From Solirubrobacter sp963798325 (GTDB taxonomy: Bacteria; Actinomycetota; Thermoleophilia; Solirubrobacterales; Solirubrobacteraceae): DNA of 64,000 bases. Made by a program: the position numbers and the translations under genes. The stretch lies in the NCBI GenBank assembly GCA_963798325.1, contig CAWCSS010000002.1:372001-436000 (forward strand). The letters are read 5' to 3'. Under the pieces are notes generated by a model. It saw only the letters and a program-made list of their open reading frames with translations. It searched no databases and was not told the DNA's origin. This document shows positions 56,939 through 64,000 of this stretch, piece after piece. Within the stretch, counting starts at the first letter, position 1; every line of letters starts with the position of its first letter.

Positions 56939-57377
56939 GCGGGTCGATCCGGAACGGGATCTGCCGCGTCATCGAGATCGAGCTCGTACTGCGCTGAACG
57001 GCGCCGGTGTGCAGCATCGCGTTGATGACGTCCTGGAGGTGGGTGTTGTCGCGGGCGACGACGCGGCAGAGCAGGTCGCGGTCACCGGTCACGCCGTGCG
57101 CCTCGAGCACCTCGGGGACCTTCTTGAGGCCCTCGACGGCCTCGTCCAGGCGCCCTTGGACGATCTCCAGGGCGACGAAGGCGAGCACCGGATAGCCCAT
57201 CTCGGCGGGCTCGACGTCCGGCCCGAAGCCGGTCACCACGCCCCGCCCCTGCAGCTTGTCCAGCCGCGCCTGCACGGTCCCGCGCGCGACCCCGAGGCGC
57301 CGCGCGACCTCGATCAGTCCGATCCGCGGGTGCTGGCGGAGCATCAGCAGCAGCCGCGAGTCGAGCTGGTCGATCAT
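56913..57377 (-). CDS. Lrp/AsnC family transcriptional regulator
   Basis: A 154-residue protein. The helix-turn-helix is QLDSRLLLMLRQHPRIGLIE then VARRLGVARGTVQARLDKLQ. The RAM ligand domain is VLAFVALEIVQGRLDEAVEG to GVTGDRDLLCRVVARDNTHL. It responds to an amino acid or related molecule. It lies just after the minus-strand MFS gene (9 bases), in the same direction, so both may share a transcript and the regulator may control that transporter. Confidence 0.9.
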   Translation of the reverse strand: MIDQLDSRLLLMLRQHPRIGLIEVARRLGVARGTVQARLDKLQGRGVVTGFGPDVEPAEMGYPVLAFVALEIVQGRLDEAVEGLKKVPEVLEAHGVTGDRDLLCRVVARDNTHLQDVINAMLHTGAVQRSTSSISMTRQIPFRIDPLIEAAGEL

Positions 57378-57386
57378 CTGGAGAGC

Positions 57387-58652
57387 TTACGGTGTGGCGG
57401 GTGCGGTCACCGGCATGGGCGCCGCGCGGCGGGGCGCGCGGGGGATCCGGAGCACGACCAGCGCGGCGATCGCGCAGAGGACGCCGGAGGCGATGAAGAC
57501 CGGCAGGTAGTCGCCGTGCCACGTGCGGATCGCGCCCGCCGCGAACGCCGCGGTGGCGCCGCCGAGCTGGTGGAAGGTGAACACCCACCCGAACACGATG
57601 CCGGCCTTCTCCGGCCCGAAACGACGCGCGGCGAGCGCGACCGTCGGCGGGACGGTGGCGATCCAGTCCAGGCCGTAGAAGGCGACGAAGACGATCAGCG
57701 TGTAGCTCTGGGTCGTCAGCGCGTTGGACAGCAGCACGAGGCTCACGCCGCGTAGCGCGTAGTACCAGAACAGCAGGATGCGCGGGTCCGTCCGGTCGGT
57801 CAGCCAGCCGCTCGCCGTCGTGCCGGCGATGTCGAGCACGCCCATCGCGGCCAGCATCGAGGCGGCGGTGGTGGCCGACATGCCGTGGTCGTGCGCGGCG
57901 GGGATGAAGTGCACGGCGATCAGGCCCACAGTCGTCGCGCCGCAGACGAAGAAGGAGATGGCCAGCGCCCAGAACGTCCCGGTCCGGATGGCCTCGCCAA
58001 GCACGGTCAGCGCGTTGTTCGGCGGCGTCGTAGGCTTCGGCTCGATCTCGGTGCCGCCGTAGGGCGGGAGCCCGACGTCGGCCGGGCGGTCGCGCATCGC
58101 GAGCCCCGCGATCGGCAGAGCGATCAGCGCGGCGCCGGCCACGACGGCCATCGCCCAGCGCCACCCGTCCATCGCCAGGTGCGACATCAGCGGCAGGAAG
58201 ATCAGTTGGCCGGTCGAGTTCGCGGCGGTCAGCAGGCCGGTGATCAGCCCGCGCCGCTCCTTGAACCAGCGCGTGGCGATCATCGCCGCGAGGACCGGCG
58301 CGACCGCACCGGTGGCCGCGCCCGCCACCACGCCCCAGAGCACGTACAGATGCCACGGCTGCGACGCCCGCGTCGTGAGCACCGCCGCGGCGGCAATCAT
58401 GGTCAGTGCGACCGTGACCACCCGCCGCAGGCCCACCCGCTCCACCAGCGCCGCCGAGAACGGCCCCGACAGCCCGAACACCACGAGGTTGATCGACACC
58501 GCGATGCTGATCGTCGCCCGGCTCCAGCCGAACTCCTCCTGCAGCGGGACCATCAAGACGCCCGGCACAGCACGGAACGCGGCCGACGCCAACAACGCGG
58601 CAAACCCCGCCCCGGCCACCACCCAGGCGTAGTGAACCCTCCGCTCCCGCAT
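57387..58652 (-). CDS. MFS transporter (OFA / monocarboxylate-type)
   Basis: A 421-residue protein with 12 helices. VHYAWVVAGAGFAALLASAA at the start, EEFGWSRATISIAVSINLVV and WFKERRGLITGLLTAANSTG are typical of the oxalate/formate antiporter and monocarboxylate group. It probably imports or exchanges an organic acid. I choose ATG 58652 because TATGAT lies seven bases upstream of it; two further in-frame ATG codons at 58661 and 58664 would be inside the promoter. An operator-like dyad covers the -10 box. The Lrp gene follows. Confidence 0.87.
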   Translation of the reverse strand: MRERRVHYAWVVAGAGFAALLASAAFRAVPGVLMVPLQEEFGWSRATISIAVSINLVVFGLSGPFSAALVERVGLRRVVTVALTMIAAAAVLTTRASQPWHLYVLWGVVAGAATGAVAPVLAAMIATRWFKERRGLITGLLTAANSTGQLIFLPLMSHLAMDGWRWAMAVVAGAALIALPIAGLAMRDRPADVGLPPYGGTEIEPKPTTPPNNALTVLGEAIRTGTFWALAISFFVCGATTVGLIAVHFIPAAHDHGMSATTAASMLAAMGVLDIAGTTASGWLTDRTDPRILLFWYYALRGVSLVLLSNALTTQSYTLIVFVAFYGLDWIATVPPTVALAARRFGPEKAGIVFGWVFTFHQLGGATAAFAAGAIRTWHGDYLPVFIASGVLCAIAALVVLRIPRAPRRAAPMPVTAPATP

Positions 58653-58669
58653 AGGTTGCATCATACAAC
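58653..58669. promoter_or_regulatory. Dyad GGTTGCAT-C-ATACAACC over the MFS promoter
   Basis: Inverted repeat GGTTG/CAACC with inner CAT/ATA, directly before ATG 58652. On the minus strand it contains the -10 box TATGAT (58660-58665). A repressor or activator such as the adjacent Lrp protein could bind here. Confidence 0.5.
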
Positions 58670-58694
58670 CGATGCAGGCCGCCTCCAGCCGCCC

Positions 58695-58700
58695 TATAGT
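58695..58700 (+). promoter_or_regulatory. Candidate -10 box TATAGT of uspA-like gene
   Basis: TATAGT, 20 bases before ATG 58721, with GGAGAG as ribosome-binding site between them; unlike most genes here, this transcript would have a leader. Confidence 0.4.
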
Positions 58701-58720
58701 CGGGATTGCAGGAGAGAGCA

Positions 58721-59224
58721 ATGAGCAGCGTCTACCGCAACATCCTGGTAGCGGTCGATGGCTCGCCGGACGGTGAGGCGGCGTTGATGCACGCCGGAGC
58801 ACTCGCGCGCGACCAGCGCGCCCGGCTGACGCTATTGACCGCGATCCCGCCGGTCCCGGCCACCGCCCTGCTGGCCACCGGAGCCGCGCCCCCGCGCTCG
58901 GAGGTCGTCCGCCACTACGGCGAGCTCCTCCGCCAGGCCGCCGCGACCCTGCCCGAGGACGTCAGCGTGACCACGTTGCTCGTCGAGGGCCCACCGGCCA
59001 AGGCCCTCATCGAACGCTCGCGCTCGGGCGCCTTCGACCTGATCGTGATGGGCTCGCACGGCCACGGCCGGCTGCACACGACGCTGCTCGGCTGCGTGTC
59101 CCAGAAGGTCCTGCACTGCAGCCCGATCCCCGTGCTCTTGACGCGCGCGCCGGAGCCGGAGCCGGCCCTGGCGGGTGTGCCGCCGGTCGAGACGTCGCTC
59201 GACGCGCGGCTGGCGAGCGGGTAG
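58721..59224 (+). CDS. Universal stress protein (UspA family)
   Basis: A 167-residue protein. It begins NILVAVDGSPDGEAALMHAG, and the ATP-binding loop is VMGSHGHGRLHTTLLGCVSQ with strand IPVLLTRAPEP following, so ATP binding is likely. The start is ATG 58721 with GGAGAG seven bases before it. It is divergent from the MFS gene; the starts are 68 bases apart. The role is general stress or dormancy survival; no partner is visible. The downstream stretch to 59410 has no gene. Confidence 0.9.
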   Translation: MSSVYRNILVAVDGSPDGEAALMHAGALARDQRARLTLLTAIPPVPATALLATGAAPPRSEVVRHYGELLRQAAATLPEDVSVTTLLVEGPPAKALIERSRSGAFDLIVMGSHGHGRLHTTLLGCVSQKVLHCSPIPVLLTRAPEPEPALAGVPPVETSLDARLASG

Positions 59225-59410
59225 CGCCGAGCGGATCGCCTCGATCCGCGCTTCGGGCGGCTCCGCCGGACAACACGACCTTCGAGGTGGCGCGCCGGTG
59301 GGGGTGCGGTACGAAATTCGTGCTGGGCGAGGAATCTCGTACGTCACCCCCGGTCCCTGAGGCCGTTCCGTCCCTTAGCCGATCACACCGCACGTGCCGG
59401 CTTAAACGCC

Positions 59411-59436
59411 GAGAGCCGCGCGACTGCGCGGCTCTC
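59411..59436 (-). terminator. Intrinsic terminator hairpin after tRNA-Pro
   Basis: GAGAGCCGCG / CGCGGCTCTC, a perfect 10-base stem with a six-base loop, starting seven bases after the 3' end of the tRNA on the minus strand and followed there by GGCGTTTAAG. It probably ends the tRNA transcript. Confidence 0.65.
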
Positions 59437-59442
59437 AAACTA

Positions 59443-59516
59443 TCGGGGCGCCCGGATTTGAACCGGGGACCTCGCCGACCCGAACGGCGCGCGCTACCAG
59501 GCTGCGCCACGCCCCG
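59443..59516 (-). tRNA. tRNA-Pro (anticodon CGG)
   Basis: 74 bases on the minus strand form a full cloverleaf. Acceptor CGGGGCG pairs with CGCCCCG and the discriminator is A. The D stem is GCGC/GCGC. The anticodon stem CGCCG/CGGCG holds loop TTCGGGT, giving anticodon CGG for codon CCG. The T arm is CCCGG-TTCAAAT-CCGGG. CCA is not encoded. Confidence 0.93.
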
Positions 59517-59528
59517 AAGGGCAGCAGT

Positions 59529-61274
59529 CTAGCCGCCTCCGCCCAGGATGCCGTTCACGGCGTCCGTGGTCTGGTCAATCGTCTCGTCCACGCCGTCGGC
59601 AACCTCACCCACCGCGTCGTTCGCGGTGCCGGTCACGCCGGTCACCGTCTTGGAGACCGGATCGGGGCCCGTGACCGCCTGGACGGCGCCTCCGGCCGCG
59701 CCCGTGACCTGCTGGGTCGTGTCGCGCACGGTGCCGGTGACCGACTCGGTGGTCTGCTGCGCGGCGCCGGTGACCGACTGCGTGGTCTGCTGCACGGCGC
59801 CGGCGACCGACTCCGTGGTCTGCTGCACGGCGCCGGTCGTCTTCTTGACCGCTTCCTTGGTCTCCTTGGCGCCGGTGCCGGCGCTCGCGGGCGAAGGCGA
59901 CGACGGCTTCTCCGCGGGCGACGAGGATGACGACCCGCCACCGCCACCGGAGGATGCGCCGCCACCGGACGACGCGGGGGTCGATCCGCCGCCGCCCGAC
60001 GTGGCGCGGTCGGCGGCGGACGACTTGCTCCCTGACCCCCCGTGAGCTGAACGTTTGCGGTGCGAGGACGCCTTCCGTGGCTTCACGGGAGACGACGACG
60101 ATCGCGGCTGCTCGGCGTCCGCCTTGGCCTCGACCGTCGGCGCGGCCGTCGGCGTCGAGCTCGCGACGACCTGGGCCGGGGCGGCGTGGATCGCGGCGGG
60201 TGCCGACGCGGCCGGCGCGGACTGGTGCTGATGCACGCCCACCCCGGCACCGACACCCGCAAGCAGCAGCGCGCCGCCCGCGGCCGCCTTGCCCCAGCCG
60301 CTCTGCAGGTGGTCCGACCACACCGGCAACTGCGACATGAACGCCGTGCCACGCCCGGACGGGGGCGCGGAAGCCGAAGCATCCGCCCCGCGGCGGAACC
60401 TGCCGAACACGGGGAACGGCAGCACGCCCGCGACCTTGTTGGCCACGCGCTCGCGCACCGTCCGGCGGGCGAACGTGTCCCGATCCAGCCCCGCGGCCAG
60501 CGCCTCGCGCCGGCACGGCTGGCAGTGCGAAAGATGACGGGCGAGACGACGGGCGTCACGGGCGCCCAGGCGGGACTCGACCGCGACGGCGATGATCCCC
60601 TGGATGCGCAGGCAGCGGGCGCCGGAGACGATGTCGTCGTACTCCTCGGTCAGCCGGCGACGGGCGCGGAAGAGGGTCGACTCGACCGCGGGCCGGCTCA
60701 TGCCCATCCGCCGGCCGATCTCCCGGTAGGAGAGCCCTTCGAGCTCACGCAGGACGAGGATCTCGTGGTGCGTCTCGCTCAACCCGCCGAACGCGCCGCA
60801 CAAGGACTCGAGCTCCTGCTTGGCCGCGACCGCCGCGTCGGGCGACGGTCCGGAGCCGACGAGCTTGGAATGGTCGGCGGGGCCGAGCGCGTCGTCGGCG
60901 TCGTAGGACACCTCTTCGGCGCGCTTGGAGCGCCGGAACGCGTCGATGCAGCCGTTCTTGGCGATCTGGTAGAGCCACGGCTTGAACGCCAGCGGCTGCT
61001 CGGTCTCGCGCATGCGCCGCAGCGCCGAGACGAAGACCTCCTGCGTCACGTCCTCCGCGCGGCCGTGGTCCTTGACCATCCCGAGCACGTAGGAATGGAT
61101 GCGCCGGTGGTAACGCTCGTAGAGGGCCTCGAACGCGCGGTCGTCGCCGCGCCGGATCCGCGCCACCAGTTGCTGGTCGCTGCTGTCCGCAGTGCTTCCT
61201 GCACCGTCGTATGCCGGCGCCGTGATGGCCCCGTTCGTTCCCCTACCCACCGTGGAGGTTCCTCCTGCGGACAT
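59529..61274 (-). CDS. ECF sigma factor fused to zinc-finger anti-sigma-like, membrane and repeat-rich domains (copy 2)
   Basis: A 581-residue protein in one frame. Sigma region 2 is at about residues 35-115 (ARIRRGDDRAFEALYERYHR, EDVTQEVFVSALRRM, WLYQIAKNGCIDAFRR). Region 4 is at about 150-205 (LSETHHEILVLRELEGLSYR, MSRPAVESTLFRARRRL). The zinc motif is C...RHLSHCQPCRREA, followed by a membrane helix GKAAAGGALLLAGVGAGVGV. The outer part is Ser/Gly-rich, then carries 11-residue repeats (TTESVAGAVQQ, TTQSVTGAAQQ). The layout equals copy 1 at 44129, but the outer sequence differs. It should be a membrane-tethered sigma factor. ATG 61274 is 95 bases from the divergent Nif3 gene. Confidence 0.85.
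   Translation of the reverse strand: MSAGGTSTVGRGTNGAITAPAYDGAGSTADSSDQQLVARIRRGDDRAFEALYERYHRRIHSYVLGMVKDHGRAEDVTQEVFVSALRRMRETEQPLAFKPWLYQIAKNGCIDAFRRSKRAEEVSYDADDALGPADHSKLVGSGPSPDAAVAAKQELESLCGAFGGLSETHHEILVLRELEGLSYREIGRRMGMSRPAVESTLFRARRRLTEEYDDIVSGARCLRIQGIIAVAVESRLGARDARRLARHLSHCQPCRREALAAGLDRDTFARRTVRERVANKVAGVLPFPVFGRFRRGADASASAPPSGRGTAFMSQLPVWSDHLQSGWGKAAAGGALLLAGVGAGVGVHQHQSAPAASAPAAIHAAPAQVVASSTPTAAPTVEAKADAEQPRSSSSPVKPRKASSHRKRSAHGGSGSKSSAADRATSGGGGSTPASSGGGASSGGGGGSSSSSPAEKPSSPSPASAGTGAKETKEAVKKTTGAVQQTTESVAGAVQQTTQSVTGAAQQTTESVTGTVRDTTQQVTGAAGGAVQAVTGPDPVSKTVTGVTGTANDAVGEVADGVDETIDQTTDAVNGILGGGG
59701..59832 (-). repeat. Four 33-bp tandem units coding for 11-residue repeats in sigma fusion 2
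   Basis: Units at 59734-59766, 59767-59799 and 59800-59832 are about 90% alike (CCGGTGACCGACTCGGTGGT at the start of each), and 59701-59733 is a weaker fourth. They encode V-T-G-A-x-Q-Q-T-T-x-S blocks, a regular amphipathic pattern that may be helical outside the membrane. Confidence 0.75.
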
Positions 61275-61368
61275 GAATCGGCTGTTCTTCCGCTCCCCGG
61301 CCCCTGATCCGGGTCGAGCGGGACAATGTAGGAGTGGAATCGCCCAAAGTGCACGGACTCAAACCCCC

Positions 61369-62127
61369 ATGGCGCAGATAACCGACATCATCGAGACGCT
61401 CGACGAGCTTCTGTCGCCCGCCGCATTCGACGATCTGGGGCCGAACGGCCTGCAGGTGCCGGGGACGGACGAGGTCTCCCGAGTGATCACGGCAGTCAGC
61501 GCGCGGCGGGAGCTCAGCGAGCGCGCGGTCGAGCTCGGCGCCCAACTCGTGCTCGTCCACCACGGTCTGTTCTGGTCGTTTCACCCGACCGGGTTGACGC
61601 CGCTGCTGGCCGAGCGCCTGCGCCCGCTGTTCAAGCACGACATCAACCTCGCCGCCTACCACCTGCCGCTCGATGCGCACCCGGAGCTCGGCAACAACGC
61701 CATCCTCGCCCGCGAGTTGGGCTGCGACGAACGTGAACCGTTCGGGATCTACAAAGGCAGGGCGATCGGTTGCAAGGGACGGTTCAAAGTTCCCATTTCA
61801 CCCGCCGAACTTCACGCCCGCGTCGCGCGCGCGACCGGGCGCGAACCGCTCCTGCTCGGGGGGCGGACGGAGGCGATCGGCTCGATCGGCATCGTCAGCG
61901 GATCGGCCGCCGACAGCCTGCACGAGGCCGCGGCCGAGGGGCTCGACGCGTTCCTGACCGGCGAGCCGCGCGAGCACATCACCGCTGACGCGGCCGAACT
62001 CGGAATGACGTTCGTGGCCGCGGGCCACTACGCCACGGAGACCTTCGGGGTGCGCGCGCTGGGCGACCTGCTGGCCGAGCGTTTCGGCATCGAGCATCTC
62101 TTCGTAGACCTCTCAAATCCGGTCTAG
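61369..62127 (+). CDS. Nif3-like dinuclear metal centre protein
   Basis: A 252-residue protein of the Nif3/YbgI (DUF34) family. Metal-binding residues are in LVLVHHGLFWS, AYHLPLDAHPELGNNA and the late AAGHYATETFGVRAL. It opens ITDIIETLDELLSPAAFDDL then GPNGLQV, the family N-terminus. Members form toroidal hexamers with two metal ions per subunit; the reaction is unknown (GTP cyclohydrolase and metal-insertion roles have been proposed). Start ATG 61369. It is divergent from sigma fusion 2. Confidence 0.9.
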   Translation: MAQITDIIETLDELLSPAAFDDLGPNGLQVPGTDEVSRVITAVSARRELSERAVELGAQLVLVHHGLFWSFHPTGLTPLLAERLRPLFKHDINLAAYHLPLDAHPELGNNAILARELGCDEREPFGIYKGRAIGCKGRFKVPISPAELHARVARATGREPLLLGGRTEAIGSIGIVSGSAADSLHEAAAEGLDAFLTGEPREHITADAAELGMTFVAAGHYATETFGVRALGDLLAERFGIEHLFVDLSNPV

Positions 62128-62231
62128 TCGTTTGTTTAGCCCACGTTGAGCAGGTCGACGTTGTGGTCATCCGGTGAAGGCGCTACCGTGCCTTTATCAC
62201 GTGGCAAACCTCACCAGGAGGACTCGTACTG

Positions 62232-62405
62232 ATGGCAATCCATCTCACGCCCACGGAGCTCGCTCGCGAAGCCGGCATGGAACGTCGCGAGGTCATTGAG
62301 AAGTGCATGGAGCTGGGCGTGCCGATCTTCCAGGGACGAATCGACAAGACCCTGTTCATGGCCAACATGGAAGATGCGGGCCTCAGTCCAGTAGCGGCGG
62401 CATGA
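62232..62405 (+). CDS. 57-residue protein resembling the IF-2 N-terminal domain
   Basis: The protein reads MAIHLTPTELAREAGMERRE at its start and FMANMEDAGLSPVAAA at its end. The central TELAREAGMERREVIEKCME and LGVPIFQGRID resemble the IF2_N/winged-helix-like fold (ELAKELGV...LIEKLKELG). A strong ribosome-binding site AGGAGG lies ten bases before ATG 62232, the best in the window, which argues for a highly translated gene. It is too short for usual length cut-offs. It may bind RNA or DNA; the function is unknown. Confidence 0.65.
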   Translation: MAIHLTPTELAREAGMERREVIEKCMELGVPIFQGRIDKTLFMANMEDAGLSPVAAA

Positions 62406-62430
62406 GGCGCGGCGCCTAGCGCGCCGCCGG

Positions 62431-62436
62431 TAGGAT
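62431..62436 (+). promoter_or_regulatory. Candidate -10 box TAGGAT of acyl-CoA ligase gene
   Basis: TAGGAT, 27 bases before ATG 62464, with GAGGAGG as ribosome-binding site between; a transcript with a short leader. Confidence 0.4.
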
Positions 62437-62463
62437 CGCTCCCCAGGACCGAGGAGGAGCGAC

Positions 62464-64000
62464 GATGCAGGAGAGCACCGCGGCGCCGACCCACCCGTTC
62501 GGGACCGGGTCGGTGACGATCGCAGACATCATTGGGCTGGCCGCCGAGCGCTATGGACAGCAGCCGGCGGCTCGGTTCAAGCGCGACGGCGAGTGGTGCG
62601 ATGTCTCGTACACCGAGCTGAGCGAGACCGTCTCCGAGATCGCCCGCGGGCTGATCGACCTCGGCCTCCAGGCCCACGACCGCGTCGCGCTGCTGTGCAC
62701 GACGCGCGTCGAATGGTCCTACGCGGACTTCGGCATCACGTGCGCGGGAGCGTGCGTCGTGCCGATCTACCCGACCAACTCGCCCGAGGAGTGCGCGTGG
62801 GTGGCGGGCAACTCGGAGTCGCGCTTCATCGTCTGCGAGGACGCCTCGCAGGTGGCGAAGATCGTCGCCGTCCGCGACGAGCTGCCCAAGCTCGAGGCGA
62901 TCATCGCGATCGAGCCGGCCGACGGCGCGATCTCCCTCGACGAGCTCCGTGAGCGGGGCCGGGGGCGCGACGCCGGCGAGGTCGCCGCGCGCGTGGCCGC
63001 GGTCAAGCCCGAGGACCCGTACACGATCATCTACACCTCCGGGACCACCGGCCCGCCGAAGGGCTGCGTCCTCAGCCACCGCAACTACCGCCGCGTCACC
63101 CAGATGTGCGAGGAGATCGACGTCATCGAGGCGGGCGAGCCGGTCTACCTCTACCTCCCGCTCGCGCACTCCTACGCGCTGTTGATCCAGCTGCTGTGCG
63201 TGGACCTCGGCGCGCCGCTGATCTACTGGAGCGGCGACCCGCAGCAGATCGTCGGAGACCTGATGGCGACCCACCCGGTCTACCTGCCCAGCGTCCCGCG
63301 CATCTTCGAGAAGATCTACACGCTGGTGACGAGCAACAACGACCCGGCGAAGATCGCCGGGGCAACGCAGCTGGGACTGAAGGTCCGCGCCATGCAGGCG
63401 GCCGGGGAACCGGTCCCGGAGCAGTTGCAGGCCGCGTTCGACCAGGCCGACACGGAGCTCTACGCCAACGTCCGCGGCATCTTCGGCGGCAAGCTCAAGC
63501 AGGCGACCTCCGGCGCCGCGCCGATCGGCCGCGAGATCCTCGAGTTCTTCTACGCCTGCGGCGCGCCCGTGCTCGAGGGCTACGGCATGACCGAGACGTC
63601 CACCGTCGCCACCACCTCCACCGTCGCCGACCACAAGCTCGGCACCGTCGGCCGCGCCCTCCCGCACACCGAGATCAAGATCGCCGGCGACGGCGAGATC
63701 CTCGTCCGCGGCGAGCACGTCTTCGGCGGCTACTACGGCCTCGGCGACACCGAGTCCTTCGGCGCCGTCAAGGACGGCTGGCTGCACACCGGCGATCTCG
63801 GCTCGCTCGACGACGAGGGCTACCTCAGCATCACCGGCCGCAAGAAGGACATCATGATCACCGCGGGCGGCAAGAACCTCACGCCCGCCAACCTCGAGAA
63901 CGACCTCAAGCGCTCGCGCTGGATCTCCCAGGCCGTCATGCACGCCGACCGGCGCCCGTTCCCGGTCGCGCTGATCACCCTCGACCCCGAGGAGATCGTG
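62464..64000 (+). CDS. Long-chain fatty-acid-CoA ligase / AMP-dependent synthetase (3' end outside window)
   Basis: 512 residues are visible of an expected 600. The AMP-binding loop is IIYTSGTTGPPKGCVLSHRN. Further motifs: YLPLAHSYALLIQLLCVDLG, VYLPSVPRIFEKIYTLVTSN, LEGYGMTETSTVATTS, WLHTGDLGSLDDEGYLSITG and GRKKDIMITAGGKNLTPANL. This is the FAA1-like long-chain acyl-CoA synthetase branch, which activates fatty acids for beta-oxidation or lipid synthesis. A strong ribosome-binding site GAGGAGG lies before ATG 62464. The frame is open to the window edge. Confidence 0.9.

Noticed and set aside
59225..59410. Possible gene between the UspA and tRNA-Pro genes
   Set aside because: No frame with a start, ribosome-binding site or recognisable motif; I see nothing beyond the tRNA terminator at its end.

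Overview
The window is very GC-rich chromosomal DNA, most like an actinobacterium of the class Thermoleophilia (Solirubrobacter/Conexibacter type). The supporting signs are Ala/Arg/Gly-rich proteins, an F420-type LLM oxidoreductase, an AfsR-like BTAD-ATPase regulator, two ECF sigma factors fused to their own zinc-finger and membrane domains, and many apparently leaderless genes with TANNNT -10 boxes 6-10 nt before the start codon. There are no rRNA genes, CRISPR arrays, insertion sequences or prophage. One tRNA gene (tRNA-Pro, anticodon CGG) is present. The genus is inferred, not proven.

Layout. 1-7 kb: a DegV tail, an AI-2E-type permease, a four-gene envelope operon (holin-like, DUF3618, coiled coil), a TetR-nitrilase pair, DUF2804, an ArsB-type transporter and a universal stress protein. 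7-17.5 kb: a P450, then an eight-gene minus-strand operon for acyl-CoA and amino-acid breakdown (crotonase, arginase-like, GAF-GGDEF, carboxyltransferase, PAS-GGDEF, BKACE, CoA-transferase, thioesterase) facing a divergent acyl-CoA dehydrogenase. 17.5-26.6 kb: secreted M14 carboxypeptidase, SDR plus cupin, DHA2 exporter, acyltransferase, free-standing biotin carrier, crotonase, KAPA-synthase-like enzyme. 26.6-32.6 kb: rubredoxin, fused spermidine synthase, its truncated paralogue, a second BKACE, Nudix hydrolase, epimerase, diguanylate cyclase. 32.5-39.4 kb: a GntR / SHMT-like / transketolase-like operon, amidohydrolase, BTAD fragment and MFS transporter, with many palindromic repeats. 39.4-50 kb: BTAD-ATPase regulator, F420 oxidoreductase, ArfB, sigma fusion 1, Leu-type dehydrogenase, MBL hydrolase and PQQ-type sugar dehydrogenase. 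50-64 kb: HipA-like/DUF3037 pair, acetoacetyl-CoA synthetase, membrane proteins, DsbA-like protein, histidine kinase, Lrp regulator, MFS, UspA, tRNA-Pro, sigma fusion 2, Nif3, a 57-residue IF2N-like protein and a fatty-acyl-CoA ligase cut by the right edge.

Two features run through the window. First, a dispersed palindrome (AACCTAAAGGGG, five-base loop, CCCCTTTAGGTT) occurs about nine times between genes in two stem-compensated forms; in several genes its arm supplies the stop codon. Second, about twenty otherwise healthy genes have their reading frame broken by what is nearly always one extra base. I read this as uncorrected sequence error and annotate them as single genes with frameshifts, not as pseudogenes.

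Together the genes describe an aerobic heterotroph that degrades fatty and branched-chain acyl groups, amino acids and peptides, with c-di-GMP and membrane-tethered sigma regulation.
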